Counted from the stretch's first letter, positions 1 to 6,469 are shown. The stretch: 8,735 nucleotides of DNA from an uncultured bacterium (GCA_946885425.1 CAMPGJ010000039.1:1-8735), one strand, 5' to 3'. Made by a program: numbers and translations. The notes: generated by a model not told the origin, from the letters alone.

Positions 1-1
1 C

Positions 2-1732
2 AGGTATGACGATGATCGTCCTTCTTCGCAGTATCGCACACGTTCGTTTTTGTTTCTGACGACTGTAATTTTGATAGGTATAATACTTATTTTCAAACTT
101 TTCTCTTTGCAGGTGTTTGATGGCCAGAAATACCGGGCTTTGTCGGATTCCAATAGGATCAGGACGCAGTTGATTCATGCTCCCCGTGGAATCATATTTG
201 ACCGCAATGGTCAGCCTCTTGTGTATAATACTCCTGGTTTTTTGCAAGTGAGAAAAGAAAAAGATGGCAATATAAAGACTGAACCAATTACGAAAGAAGA
301 AGCGTTGAGCCGTATTACAAAAGGAGATAAAAATATCGCTGTTACCTCACTTCGCCAATATCCGATGAAAGACGCGACGAGCCATATTTTGGGTTATATT
401 GGGCAAATAGCTAAAGAAGAGCTGGAAACACCTGAATTTACTGGATATCAAGCCAATGATTGGGTTGGTAAAGAAGGTATAGAGGGACAATATGAGCATA
501 TGCTGCGCGGTTCTGATGGTAAACAGCTGATAGAAGTTGATGCAGTAGGAAAAAAAGTCAGAGAACTGGGGCAAACAGATCCCATTCCCGGACAAGATAT
601 CAAATTGACAGTTGATGGAAAGCTGCAGCAAAAAGTGTATGAAGCTGCAAAAGAAGTGCAGAAAGGAGCGATTATTGTATCCAAGCCAGATGGTGGAATT
701 TTGGCATTAGTTTCTAAGCCTTCATATGATGCCAATCTTTTTACGTTTGATAAAACGTATAAAGTTGCATCGACCAGTGCGTATACTCAAGTACAAGATA
801 TTTTACTTGATTCAGAAAATTATCCACTCTTAAACCGGGTAATTGGTGGTACCTATCCTCCTGGATCGACATTCAAAATTATAACAGCTGCCGCGGGAAT
901 TGAGAATAAATTGATCGATAAAAATTATACAGTAGTCGATACGGGAGTTTTGAAAATAGGAGAGTTTTCCTACGGAAACTGGTTTTATATAGAAAACGGC
1001 AGAAAAGAAGAAGGTGCTTTAAATGTTGTTCGCGCGTTAGCACGCTCTAATGATATTTTCTTTTATAAATTGGCGGAAAAAGTAAATGTGAACCGTCTAT
1101 CTGAGATGTCCGGAAAATTTTTAGTGGGGGAACGGACGGGGATTGATCTGAGTGGGGAAGCAAAAGGGCTCCTGCCGAGTAAAGAATGGAAAAAGAAGCA
1201 ATTGAATGAAGATTGGTTTCTCGGTGACACATTCCATTATGGAATCGGACAGGGATATCTTCTTACAACACCATTGCAGGTTAATGTGTGGACGCAGGTG
1301 ATTGCAAATGGCGGAAGCTTATATCAGCCCCATTTGTTAGAGAAAAAATCAAACATAAAAAATCAAAAATTACTATCGAAAAATTCGGTTGATTTGATCA
1401 CACAGGGGATGATCGATAGTTGCAAGAAGGGTGGAGTGGCGTACCCATTCTTTAATTTCAAAGTCAAGAATCCAGATTTGAAGATTGACGGGAAGAACTA
1501 TATCAAATCCTCATCGGGTTCTGCAAAAATGGTGGAGATTCCTGTAGCATGTAAGACCGGTACGGCACAGCATGGAGGGGAGAAAACACCTCCTCATGCG
1601 TGGATCACGCTTTTTGCTCCGGCATATAAACCAGAAGTTGTTGTAACAGTTCTCGTTGAATCTGGGGGGCAAGGCTCCAGCACCGCCGGTCCCATCGCTA
1701 AAGAAGTTCTTGAAGCATATTTTAGTAAATAA
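2..1732 (+). CDS. mrdA: Penicillin-binding protein 2 (class B transpeptidase), 5' partial
   Basis: Class B penicillin-binding protein, a D,D-transpeptidase that cross-links peptidoglycan at the outer face of the membrane, normally paired with RodA in the elongation machinery. Numbered from the TTG at 50, a membrane helix covers about residues 1-23, followed by the dimerisation/pedestal start with the family signature APRGIIFDRNG (about 45-55). The transpeptidase motifs are complete: S273-T-F-K276 (nucleophile Ser), S333-N-D335 (the SxD form usual in PBP2), and K502-T-G504. The frame is open to the left edge and adds a charged stretch (RYDDDRPSS...) before the helix. It contains no ATG, so the real start is upstream and the TTG at 50 is only an internal codon. 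The visible 576 residues fit the usual length of about 600-650. A PBP3/FtsI identity is less likely because SxD and the short C-terminus favour PBP2. mreC/mreD may lie upstream, but this cannot be seen. Confidence 0.93.
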   Translation, partial: RYDDDRPSSQYRTRSFLFLTTVILIGIILIFKLFSLQVFDGQKYRALSDSNRIRTQLIHAPRGIIFDRNGQPLVYNTPGFLQVRKEKDGNIKTEPITKEEALSRITKGDKNIAVTSLRQYPMKDATSHILGYIGQIAKEELETPEFTGYQANDWVGKEGIEGQYEHMLRGSDGKQLIEVDAVGKKVRELGQTDPIPGQDIKLTVDGKLQQKVYEAAKEVQKGAIIVSKPDGGILALVSKPSYDANLFTFDKTYKVASTSAYTQVQDILLDSENYPLLNRVIGGTYPPGSTFKIITAAAGIENKLIDKNYTVVDTGVLKIGEFSYGNWFYIENGRKEEGALNVVRALARSNDIFFYKLAEKVNVNRLSEMSGKFLVGERTGIDLSGEAKGLLPSKEWKKKQLNEDWFLGDTFHYGIGQGYLLTTPLQVNVWTQVIANGGSLYQPHLLEKKSNIKNQKLLSKNSVDLITQGMIDSCKKGGVAYPFFNFKVKNPDLKIDGKNYIKSSSGSAKMVEIPVACKTGTAQHGGEKTPPHAWITLFAPAYKPEVVVTVLVESGGQGSSTAGPIAKEVLEAYFSK

Positions 1733-1737
1733 ACTTG

Positions 1738-1746
1738 TGTTATATT
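1738..1746 (+). promoter_or_regulatory. Extended -10 promoter for the gene at 1753 (predicted leaderless)
   Basis: TG (1738-1739), one base, then TATATT (1741-1746). Only 6 nt separate the hexamer from ATG 1753, so transcription should begin at the start codon. No convincing -35 is seen 16-18 nt upstream, which an extended -10 can tolerate. The box lies in the 20-nt gap after mrdA, so this gene need not depend on the mrdA transcript. No Shine-Dalgarno sequence is present. Confidence 0.65.
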
Positions 1747-1752
1747 ATTCTT

Positions 1753-2499
1753 ATGCGTGATTTGGAAAATAAAGTAGATTTTGTAAATCCGGAATCAGAT
1801 ATAAGTCCTCAAGAGGATGCATTTTTGGGTGGTTCATCTTCTGAAACAGCAGATCATAAGGTGAATTTTAAGCTGGGGAAATCTCCTCAATACAATCAAG
1901 AAGAATTGCAACAAATTGGTGCTTCAGGAATGATGAGTAATGCTCTAGCAGAAGGAACGCTCTATCTTATCAATGAGACTATTGATCAGAAGCCAGACAC
2001 CATTTTTTTCTTGGATAAATCTGCCCGCCCGGCTGCATATCTGTTTCGGGAAACATGGAAAAATCTGCTCCCGGATACAAAGCTACCCAATATACGTTTT
2101 ATAAATATTGGCAGAGATCAAAATCAGGAAAGTGATGAACAATCTATGGAGCAGCTAAGGCAAAAATTTACCGGTATAGAGGAAGATACTATTCTTGTCG
2201 CTGATGAATATGTGAAGACTGGACAGACGATCAACAGGGCAGTTGATACTATCGGGAAAATTTTTCCTGAAGCGAAATCTGTTAGTGGATTAGGTATGTA
2301 TGGAAGACAGCCTCCATGGAATGAAGATCCAGCGGCTATCGGAGTTGTTGAAAATGAAAATGATCCATCAGGCAGTTCAAATGATTATTTAGTAAAACCT
2401 TACAGGAGACATGCCTCTGAAGAGAATAAAGCAAAGAACATGCGAGAAGTTCTATCGAGATTTGCTTCGGATATTGCCGCAAATTGTACTCCAAGATGA
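1753..2499 (+). CDS. Phosphoribosyltransferase-like protein of unknown substrate
   Basis: 248-residue soluble protein. Residues 147-159 (ILVADEYVKTGQT) resemble the PRPP-binding loop of type I phosphoribosyltransferases: two hydrophobic strand residues, an acidic pair position, then TGxT. Here the usual D-D/E-D pair reads D-E after an Ala. An earlier strand, residues 84-94 (IFFLDKSARPA), would be the first Rossmann-type beta strand with a basic loop. The first 45 residues are acidic, Ser/Gln-rich and probably disordered. The C-terminal tail is charged and helical. ATG 1753 is chosen over the TTG at 1735 because the extended -10 box occupies 1738-1746. It follows mrdA by 20 nt and precedes two unknown genes. 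Neither purine/pyrimidine salvage nor ComF can be assigned: no base-specificity hood is recognised and there is no zinc finger. The fold call is an inference from the loop motif and should be tested by structure prediction. Confidence 0.72.
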   Translation: MRDLENKVDFVNPESDISPQEDAFLGGSSSETADHKVNFKLGKSPQYNQEELQQIGASGMMSNALAEGTLYLINETIDQKPDTIFFLDKSARPAAYLFRETWKNLLPDTKLPNIRFINIGRDQNQESDEQSMEQLRQKFTGIEEDTILVADEYVKTGQTINRAVDTIGKIFPEAKSVSGLGMYGRQPPWNEDPAAIGVVENENDPSGSSNDYLVKPYRRHASEENKAKNMREVLSRFASDIAANCTPR

Positions 2500-2518
2500 G
2501 GTTTTAAGTCTTCAGAAA

Positions 2519-2527
2519 TGATATACT
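2519..2527 (+). promoter_or_regulatory. Extended -10 promoter for the gene at 2534 (predicted leaderless)
   Basis: TG (2519-2520), one base, then TATACT (2522-2527), followed by exactly 6 nt and ATG 2534. No -35 hexamer is apparent and no Shine-Dalgarno lies before the ATG. The box falls in the 34-nt gap after the phosphoribosyltransferase-like gene. Confidence 0.65.
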
Positions 2528-2533
2528 TCCTTT

Positions 2534-2764
2534 ATGTCAGAGAGAAGAAGAAGGATTCCCGTTAAAGAGTTTGTCAAATCAATCTTTAAGACCCGCAAGC
2601 AAGAGAGTAAAGAGCGTACAAATTTGTTAGAAAAGAGGGTCCAGAGAGAGGTGGCTGTGTTTAGTAAACAAGCTCATGATCAAGTTATAGCGGAGTTGCG
2701 GCAGGAGCGGGATGACTATACTAGAGCAACTGCGGAAGGCATGCCCGAGAATCCACAAGAATAA
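2534..2764 (+). CDS. Small charged helical protein, unknown; frame continues past the stop
   Basis: 76-residue protein without a recognised family. The N-terminus is strongly basic (MSERRRRIPVKEF), and residues 20-65 are rich in Lys/Arg/Glu/Gln with the look of a long amphipathic helix or coiled coil. There are no membrane segments and no cysteines. The extended -10 box ending 6 nt before ATG 2534 supports the start and argues that this is a real gene. After the TAA at 2762-2764 the same frame stays open for another 27 codons to a TAA at 2846-2848, and the composition there (DQKSLEEYAQKK then KYVTILTQVE) is protein-like. The gene may therefore be a recently truncated form of a protein of about 103 residues. 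Nucleic-acid binding is possible from the basic head but nothing proves it. Confidence 0.6.
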   Translation: MSERRRRIPVKEFVKSIFKTRKQESKERTNLLEKRVQREVAVFSKQAHDQVIAELRQERDDYTRATAEGMPENPQE

Positions 2765-2848
2765 ACTTCAAACCGTGATCAGAAAAGCCTGGAGGAATAT
2801 GCGCAAAAGAAAGTCAAGTACGTGACAATCTTGACGCAGGTAGAGTAA
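2765..2848 (+). pseudogene. In-frame continuation after the stop of the small helical gene (possible lost C-terminus)
   Basis: Reading on in the frame of the preceding gene from 2765 gives 27 sense codons before TAA at 2846-2848. The residues form a plausible amphipathic helix (SLEEYAQKKVKYVTILTQVE). There is no start codon with a proper context inside. A remnant cut off by a nonsense change (one substitution in TAA, e.g. to CAA or GAA, would restore it) explains it best. Chance opening of an 84-nt AT-rich stretch is a real alternative. Confidence 0.3.
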
Positions 2849-2903
2849 AATTTCGCAAATTCGATCAGGGCACCTTTCTCATCCGAGAATAGAATTAATG
2901 ATA

Positions 2904-2920
2904 AATTATACCCTATAATT
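2904..2920. promoter_or_regulatory. Perfect inverted repeat overlapping the -35 of the gene at 2955 (operator-like)
   Basis: AATTATA (2904-2910), CCC, TATAATT (2914-2920): a perfect 7-bp dyad with a 3-nt centre. Its right arm contains a consensus TATAAT (2914-2919) and overlaps the TTGTAA -35 at 2919-2924. It could be a repressor site or an alternative upstream -10. AT-rich sequence makes chance dyads fairly common, so confidence is modest. Confidence 0.35.
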
Positions 2921-2947
2921 GTAAAATTTCCTCTTATATGCTAAAAT
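2919..2947 (+). promoter_or_regulatory. Sigma70-type promoter for the gene at 2955 (predicted leaderless)
   Basis: TTGTAA (2919-2924), a 17-nt spacer, then TG-C-TAAAAT with the hexamer at 2942-2947. Seven nt separate it from ATG 2955. This is the most complete promoter among the + strand genes, with -35, optimal spacer and extended -10. The predicted start point falls on or next to the ATG, and no Shine-Dalgarno is present. Confidence 0.75.
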
Positions 2948-2954
2948 CTCCCCT

Positions 2955-4199
2955 ATGGCTGTTGAACTACGTAAACATAGAGATATTCATACTCAACTAG
3001 AGCGGGAAATAAAAAGTACTGAGAATGGTGCTGAGAAAATGAGGAGAAGAGATGTTCTTGATCTATCGCAAGACCTTCTCAAAAAATTGAATCCATCGTT
3101 ATCTTCAGATAGAGTGAGAGAGCTATTTTTTTCTTCTGGTGATGTATTGGCCAAGCCTCTGATAGAAATTTCTTCAGAGATTAAGAAACAACAGTCTCCA
3201 ATGAAAGAATTAAATGGTTGGGATGCTGCACTGAGTATCGCTCATTTTTATAATATGCCTGAAAATAGAGATTTAAAAGTTCCTGAAAGGGCAATTGTTG
3301 TGCCTTATGGAAAATATAAAGATGAAGAACGAGCTCCTGAAGAAAAGGTGCTGATGTACATTTCTGCGAAGGATGAACATTCTAGAGGTATTAATTTTGA
3401 AAAATTCCTAGATATAAAGACTGGGTTTAGGAAAAAAACAACAGTAGAAAGATATCCTCCTGATGTAGTTTTTGATTTAGGTTCAGGTTATATCCAAAGC
3501 AATTCAATTAAAGGTGCAGACAATTTAATTATAATAGGAAGCGGGTCTAGTTTTTACGAGGAAACGAACCTACAAGCTGAAGGAAGATGTGCCATTATGC
3601 AAGACACCTCTGTGAAGAATGGTAAATTTTATTTAGAAGTCGGTGGTGATATTCACCAATATGGGGGCATAATTGAGCCGGTTCATATTAAGGCACAGAA
3701 TTATATACAACATGAAGGCAGTATAAAACGTCCTAACAATTTGGTTTCGGGGTCATATAGTGAAATAGATCTTGCCGGAGAGTATCACCATTTTGGGGGA
3801 GAGCAGCCAGATCCTGCATACGTTAAGATCAGAGATATTAATCACGAAAGAGAACTTGAAACAGAAGCGCAAATATTCGTGGCAGAAGAAGGGTATGAAG
3901 ATGCTCATCTTCCTATGCAAGAGGTGAGATTACCAAAAGAAAAATTAAAAAATCATTTTGAAGAAACATATGCACCGCATAAGGAGGCAATACGTGAAGA
4001 AACTGATGGATCCGTTACAAAGATACAAAGTCACATAGTGCAGGGAGTAGAAAATTATGCTGATTTAATGACAGATGCGTTGGCGGCAGGGTGGAATGTG
4101 GCAGATAAAGCGGATATTCCAGGGTATAGCCGTATCGTTGTTACACTTTCCAAGCGTGTCGGGCCGGAATATCAAGGCAGAGATTATACACTCGATTGA
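2955..4199 (+). CDS. Unknown protein with helical N-terminus and glycine/beta-rich, possibly solenoid, middle
   Basis: 414 residues, not recognised. Residues 1-80 are charged and helical (coiled-coil-like). Residues 85-165 look like a mixed alpha/beta domain. Residues 170-282 are rich in Gly, Ile, Asn, Ser and Tyr with short alternating strands (SNSIKGADNLIIIGSG, GGDIHQYGGII, NYIQHEGSI, EYHHFGG), the style of a right-handed beta-helix or bactofilin-like stack, although no exact repeat period is visible. Residues 283-414 are again charged, ending in IPGYSRIVVTLSKRVG. There is no signal peptide, membrane helix or catalytic motif that I can name, so it is probably cytoplasmic. The start is supported by a full promoter ending 7 nt before the ATG. 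It converges on the zinc-ribbon gene with 23 nt between the stops. Confidence 0.75.
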   Translation: MAVELRKHRDIHTQLEREIKSTENGAEKMRRRDVLDLSQDLLKKLNPSLSSDRVRELFFSSGDVLAKPLIEISSEIKKQQSPMKELNGWDAALSIAHFYNMPENRDLKVPERAIVVPYGKYKDEERAPEEKVLMYISAKDEHSRGINFEKFLDIKTGFRKKTTVERYPPDVVFDLGSGYIQSNSIKGADNLIIIGSGSSFYEETNLQAEGRCAIMQDTSVKNGKFYLEVGGDIHQYGGIIEPVHIKAQNYIQHEGSIKRPNNLVSGSYSEIDLAGEYHHFGGEQPDPAYVKIRDINHERELETEAQIFVAEEGYEDAHLPMQEVRLPKEKLKNHFEETYAPHKEAIREETDGSVTKIQSHIVQGVENYADLMTDALAAGWNVADKADIPGYSRIVVTLSKRVGPEYQGRDYTLD

Positions 4200-4222
4200 T
4201 ACTATAGTTGAGCAATAAGCTT

Positions 4223-5224
4223 CTAGTCCTCTGATTTTTTATTGAGGGCTTGGCGGATGGATTCCGGGAGGATATCGTCATCGTATTCGTCGGGGGAAGT
4301 TGACGGTTGTTTTTGAGCGATTGGAGGGACGATTTCTTCTTCGTCTTTTTGCAATTTTTGTACATTTGCTTCCAAATTTCTTAGCGTTTCTGCTAGTTCT
4401 TCCGGGGATGGCATAACAATTCCGGGAGCGGCAGGCTTTGCCGGTGAGAATCCTCCAGCTTTCTGAGCTATCTGTCGTTTTTGTTTGAGCTCTACCCAAT
4501 TTGACCCATCTGTTACAGCTTTAGTTTTCAGCCATATAGGGTGATGGGGGAGGAAGGCATGATTTCCTTGTGGTCTTGGCTGACGTCTCACTTCTTCCTC
4601 TGTCTGGAGGTGCTCTTCCGGTCCTTCATGTATCGGTTCAGGTTGTGAATCGACAGTTTCTACTTCAGGAGTAGTCTCAATATATGGCTCCTCGTTAAAC
4701 TCTTCATTAGGAAATTCTTCAACTTGCTTCGACTCGCTTGCCTCGCCGTAGCTGTGTGGATGCGAGTCGTAATCAGTTGGTTCATTTAGTGCTGAAGTTT
4801 CTTGCTCGTCGTAGCCATTTGATCCGCCCAATTTTTCATCAGGGGCAGGATCATTTGCATAGCCATCACCAGATAACTCATCTGCTGCCTCTTTCAGATA
4901 ATCTTTTTCAATTTTCTCATCATCATCGTAGTTCTGCTCTTGGGGTGGGGTAGAAATGTCGTCATATGGTTGTGTGAATTTACAGTCCGGGAATCGGGTA
5001 CAGGCGATATATTTACCCAGGGCGCCTTCTCTTATTTCCAGTGGAGCATCGCATCGTGGACAAAAGTTTTCTTGTTCGGAAGTATCTTGTTCATTAGAGT
5101 CATTTTGTGAGGGATTTGTTGGTTCACTGCCGTAAAAGTTGTGAGATGACAGTCGTTGACCTGCGTTGGGAAATAAATCTGAACTGATATCATCCTGTCG
5201 TCTATCGTCATCAGAGGGATTCAT
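4223..5224 (-). CDS. Acidic protein with a single topoisomerase-I-type zinc ribbon
   Basis: 333 residues. Residues 55-86 match the C-terminal zinc ribbon of bacterial topoisomerase I: C55-P-R-C58, then LEIREGALGKYIAC75, FPDC81, KFTQP, with the typical G-x-[YF]-x-x-C and PxC spacing. This module binds zinc and single-stranded DNA in the enzyme. Here it stands without any topoisomerase domain. Residues 1-54 and 87-220 are acidic, Ser/Gln/Asn-rich and probably disordered. Residues 222-333 hold a more ordered segment (HHPIWLKTKAVTDG) and a predicted helix (PEELAETLRNLEANVQKLQ). ATG 5224 is chosen because a TTGTG-TTATACT box ends 6 nt before it. The frame runs 70 codons further upstream, but that part translates a tandem repeat into Leu/Ile runs. 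It is divergent from dprA, so a role in DNA handling is plausible but inferred. Confidence 0.8.
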   Translation of the reverse strand: MNPSDDDRRQDDISSDLFPNAGQRLSSHNFYGSEPTNPSQNDSNEQDTSEQENFCPRCDAPLEIREGALGKYIACTRFPDCKFTQPYDDISTPPQEQNYDDDEKIEKDYLKEAADELSGDGYANDPAPDEKLGGSNGYDEQETSALNEPTDYDSHPHSYGEASESKQVEEFPNEEFNEEPYIETTPEVETVDSQPEPIHEGPEEHLQTEEEVRRQPRPQGNHAFLPHHPIWLKTKAVTDGSNWVELKQKRQIAQKAGGFSPAKPAAPGIVMPSPEELAETLRNLEANVQKLQKDEEEIVPPIAQKQPSTSPDEYDDDILPESIRQALNKKSED

Positions 5225-5230
5225 ACGTTG

Positions 5231-5260
5231 AGTATAACACAAGGGTATCAGGAGTATCAA
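5231..5260 (-). promoter_or_regulatory. Promoter of the zinc-ribbon gene (predicted leaderless), -35 inside a tandem repeat
   Basis: On the minus strand: TTGATA (5260-5255), an 18-nt spacer, then TG-T-TATACT with the hexamer at 5236-5231, and exactly 6 nt to ATG 5224. The -35 lies within the second unit of a 9-bp tandem repeat, and the next units offer the same TTGATA 9 and 18 nt further away. No Shine-Dalgarno is present. Confidence 0.7.
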
Positions 5261-5280
5261 AAGTATCAAGAGTATCAAGG
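5245..5280. repeat. 9-bp tandem repeat, four units (GTATCAnnn)
   Basis: Four consecutive 9-mers, GTATCAGGA, GTATCAAAA, GTATCAAGA and GTATCAAGG, all with GTATCA conserved. They sit between the divergent zinc-ribbon and dprA genes. On the minus strand units 2-4 each read TTGATAC, close to a -35 element. Too short and without spacers, so not CRISPR. Confidence 0.85.
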
Positions 5281-5290
5281 GCTTTTCTAA

Positions 5291-5333
5291 GGGTAATTGG
5301 ATATTGGGAATTTGATATTGGATATTTGAAATT
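5291..5333. repeat. AT-rich TTGGATATT minisatellite, copy A (upstream of dprA)
   Basis: Contains GGTAATTGGATATTGG (5292-5307) and GATATTGGATATTTGA (5314-5329). Both 16-mers recur exactly at 6541-6556 and 6549-6564, on the other side of dprA. Built from variations of ATTGGATATT. It directly precedes the dprA promoter and its TTGGAT (5318-5323) may serve as a -35. Confidence 0.85.
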
Positions 5334-5338
5334 TCTTC

Positions 5339-5347
5339 TGTTACTTT
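5339..5347 (+). promoter_or_regulatory. Extended -10 promoter of dprA (predicted leaderless)
   Basis: TG (5339-5340), one base, TACTTT (5342-5347), then exactly 6 nt to ATG 5354. A weak -35-like TTGGAT (5318-5323) stands 18 nt upstream and belongs to the AT-rich repeat. No Shine-Dalgarno is present. This places dprA on its own transcript, divergent from the zinc-ribbon gene. Confidence 0.62.
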
Positions 5348-5353
5348 TAAGTA

Positions 5354-6469
5354 ATGGAAGAAAAATCGTATTGGTTGGGTTTTTCGATGTTTTTGGGGAT
5401 TGGGCCTAAGAAGTTTAATCTGTTGCTTGAACATTTTGGATCAGCGAAAAATGCTTGGGAGGCTCCGCTGGATGAGTTAAAGGCAAGCGGTATCGGTACT
5501 AAAGTACCTGAAGATTTTGCGGCATTTAGAAAGAATTTTTCGATTGAGGGGTATGAGCAATTGCTGCAAGCAAAGGGTGTAAAATATCTTATTGTATCAG
5601 AAGCGTCCTATCCTCAGCGGTTGGCTAAAATAAATAATCCTCCATTCATTTTATATATTAGAGGTAATCCAGATATTCTTATGCCCCACTCCGCCAAAGG
5701 CTACGGCGGGGCGCAGCAAGACAAGATGATTGCCATTGTCGGCACACGGAAGATCACAAGTTACGGCAGACAAGTGACTGAGATGTTTACTCAAGAGCTT
5801 GTGCATGCAGGTTGTATTATTGTTTCTGGACTTGCGTTGGGAGTGGATGCTGTGGCTCATAAAGCGACACTTGATGCAGGCGGGAAGACAATTGCTGTTT
5901 TAGGCTGTGGTGTTGATTGTTGCTACCCGAGTACGAATAGCCGCTTATATGATGAGATCCTTGATAAGGGAGGCGCTATAGTTTCAGAATACGGGCTCGG
6001 TGTGCCACCCAATCAAGGTTCTTTTCCATCCCGCAATCGTATTATTGCAGGGCTTTCACAAGGAGTTTTGGTTACTGAAGGAGCTGTAGACAGTGGTAGT
6101 TTGATAACAGCTAAAGATGCATTTGAAAACAACCGGCCGGTTTTTGCTGTACCGGGACCAATCACATCCACTCTTTCTAAAGGACCTTATGAATTGATAC
6201 AAAAAGGCGGGAGGTTGGTGACTAGTGGACGAGAAGTGCTGGAAGCACTTCATATTAAGGGTATAACGGGTACCACAAGTACCACGATCTTGAAAGGAGA
6301 TACCGAAGAAGAACAAAAGATTATTGATTTGTTGGGGGAGCAGGAGATGGATTTTGATGAGATTGTGAAGAAGACAAACATACAGTCCTCAATGGTAGGC
6401 GGAATTCTCTCATTAATGGAAATGAAGGGGATGGTTAAAAGTAGTGAGGGAATGTTTACCCTGGCCTAA
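5354..6469 (+). CDS. dprA: DNA-processing protein DprA (Smf family)
   Basis: 371-residue DprA, the cytoplasmic protein that binds incoming single-stranded DNA during natural transformation and loads RecA. Domains in order: helix-hairpin-helix/SAM-like N-terminus (about 8-60, FLGIGPKKFNLLLEHFG), Rossmann-type DprA core (about 125-300), and winged-helix C-terminal domain (about 317-371). Family signatures are intact: GTRKITSYG (130-138), SGLALGVDAVAH (158-169), GCGVD..YP (184-192), FPSRNRIIAGLS (224-235), GSLITA (248-253). A GC-rich hairpin element adds residues around 111-124 (PHSAKGYGGAQQDK) just before the first core strand, where other DprA proteins usually run directly into IVGTR. ATG 5354 has an extended -10 box 6 nt upstream. 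In this lineage dprA often lies near topA; here a topo-type zinc-ribbon gene is divergent from it. Function is well supported by sequence; transformation in this organism is an inference. Confidence 0.96.
   Translation: MEEKSYWLGFSMFLGIGPKKFNLLLEHFGSAKNAWEAPLDELKASGIGTKVPEDFAAFRKNFSIEGYEQLLQAKGVKYLIVSEASYPQRLAKINNPPFILYIRGNPDILMPHSAKGYGGAQQDKMIAIVGTRKITSYGRQVTEMFTQELVHAGCIIVSGLALGVDAVAHKATLDAGGKTIAVLGCGVDCCYPSTNSRLYDEILDKGGAIVSEYGLGVPPNQGSFPSRNRIIAGLSQGVLVTEGAVDSGSLITAKDAFENNRPVFAVPGPITSTLSKGPYELIQKGGRLVTSGREVLEALHIKGITGTTSTTILKGDTEEEQKIIDLLGEQEMDFDEIVKKTNIQSSMVGGILSLMEMKGMVKSSEGMFTLA
5689..5711. repeat. GC-rich hairpin element inserted in frame within dprA
   Basis: Left arm CTCCGCC (5689-5695), loop AAAGGCTAC (5696-5704), right arm GGCGGGG (5705-5711). 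The arms pair over 7 bp with one T-G wobble. The GC spike contrasts with the AT-rich gene around it. It is translated as part of an extra loop (about residues 111-122) in front of the Rossmann core. Similar CCGCC-AAAGGCTA-CGGCGG palindromes recur, to my memory, in other CPR genomes; this needs a search. Confidence 0.6.

Noticed and set aside
50..52. TTG as the true start of the PBP2 gene
   Set aside because: The frame is open to the window edge with a typical charged cytoplasmic head, and TTG would leave the membrane helix without it.
1735..1752. TTG start 18 nt before ATG 1753
   Set aside because: The -10 hexamer covers it and there is no Shine-Dalgarno; ATG 1753 fits the promoter spacing seen elsewhere.
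2799..2825. 8-codon micro-ORF preceded by GGAGG (2791-2795)
   Set aside because: Spacing to the ATG is only 3 nt, no other gene here uses a Shine-Dalgarno, and the purines are explained by Glu codons of the in-frame continuation.
2822..2851. Promoter-like GTGACA-N18-TAAAAT in the 2765-2954 gap
   Set aside because: No ATG or stable RNA follows at the usual distance; it overlaps the possible lost coding tail. Kept only as a chance match.
4229..4250. Terminator hairpin CCTC...GAGG near the convergent stops
   Set aside because: The stem is only 4 bp and the T-run lies in the loop.
4738..4953. Plus-strand 71-codon frame with many His/Leu/Ser
   Set aside because: Antisense shadow of the acidic zinc-ribbon gene (Asp/Glu codons read backwards); no promoter box.
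5245..5280. CRISPR array
   Set aside because: Units are 9 bp, contiguous and without spacers.
5225..5434. 70-codon N-terminal extension of the zinc-ribbon protein on the minus strand
   Set aside because: It translates the 9-bp tandem repeat into Leu/Ile runs, overlaps dprA, and the extended -10 box 6 nt before ATG 5224 lies inside it.
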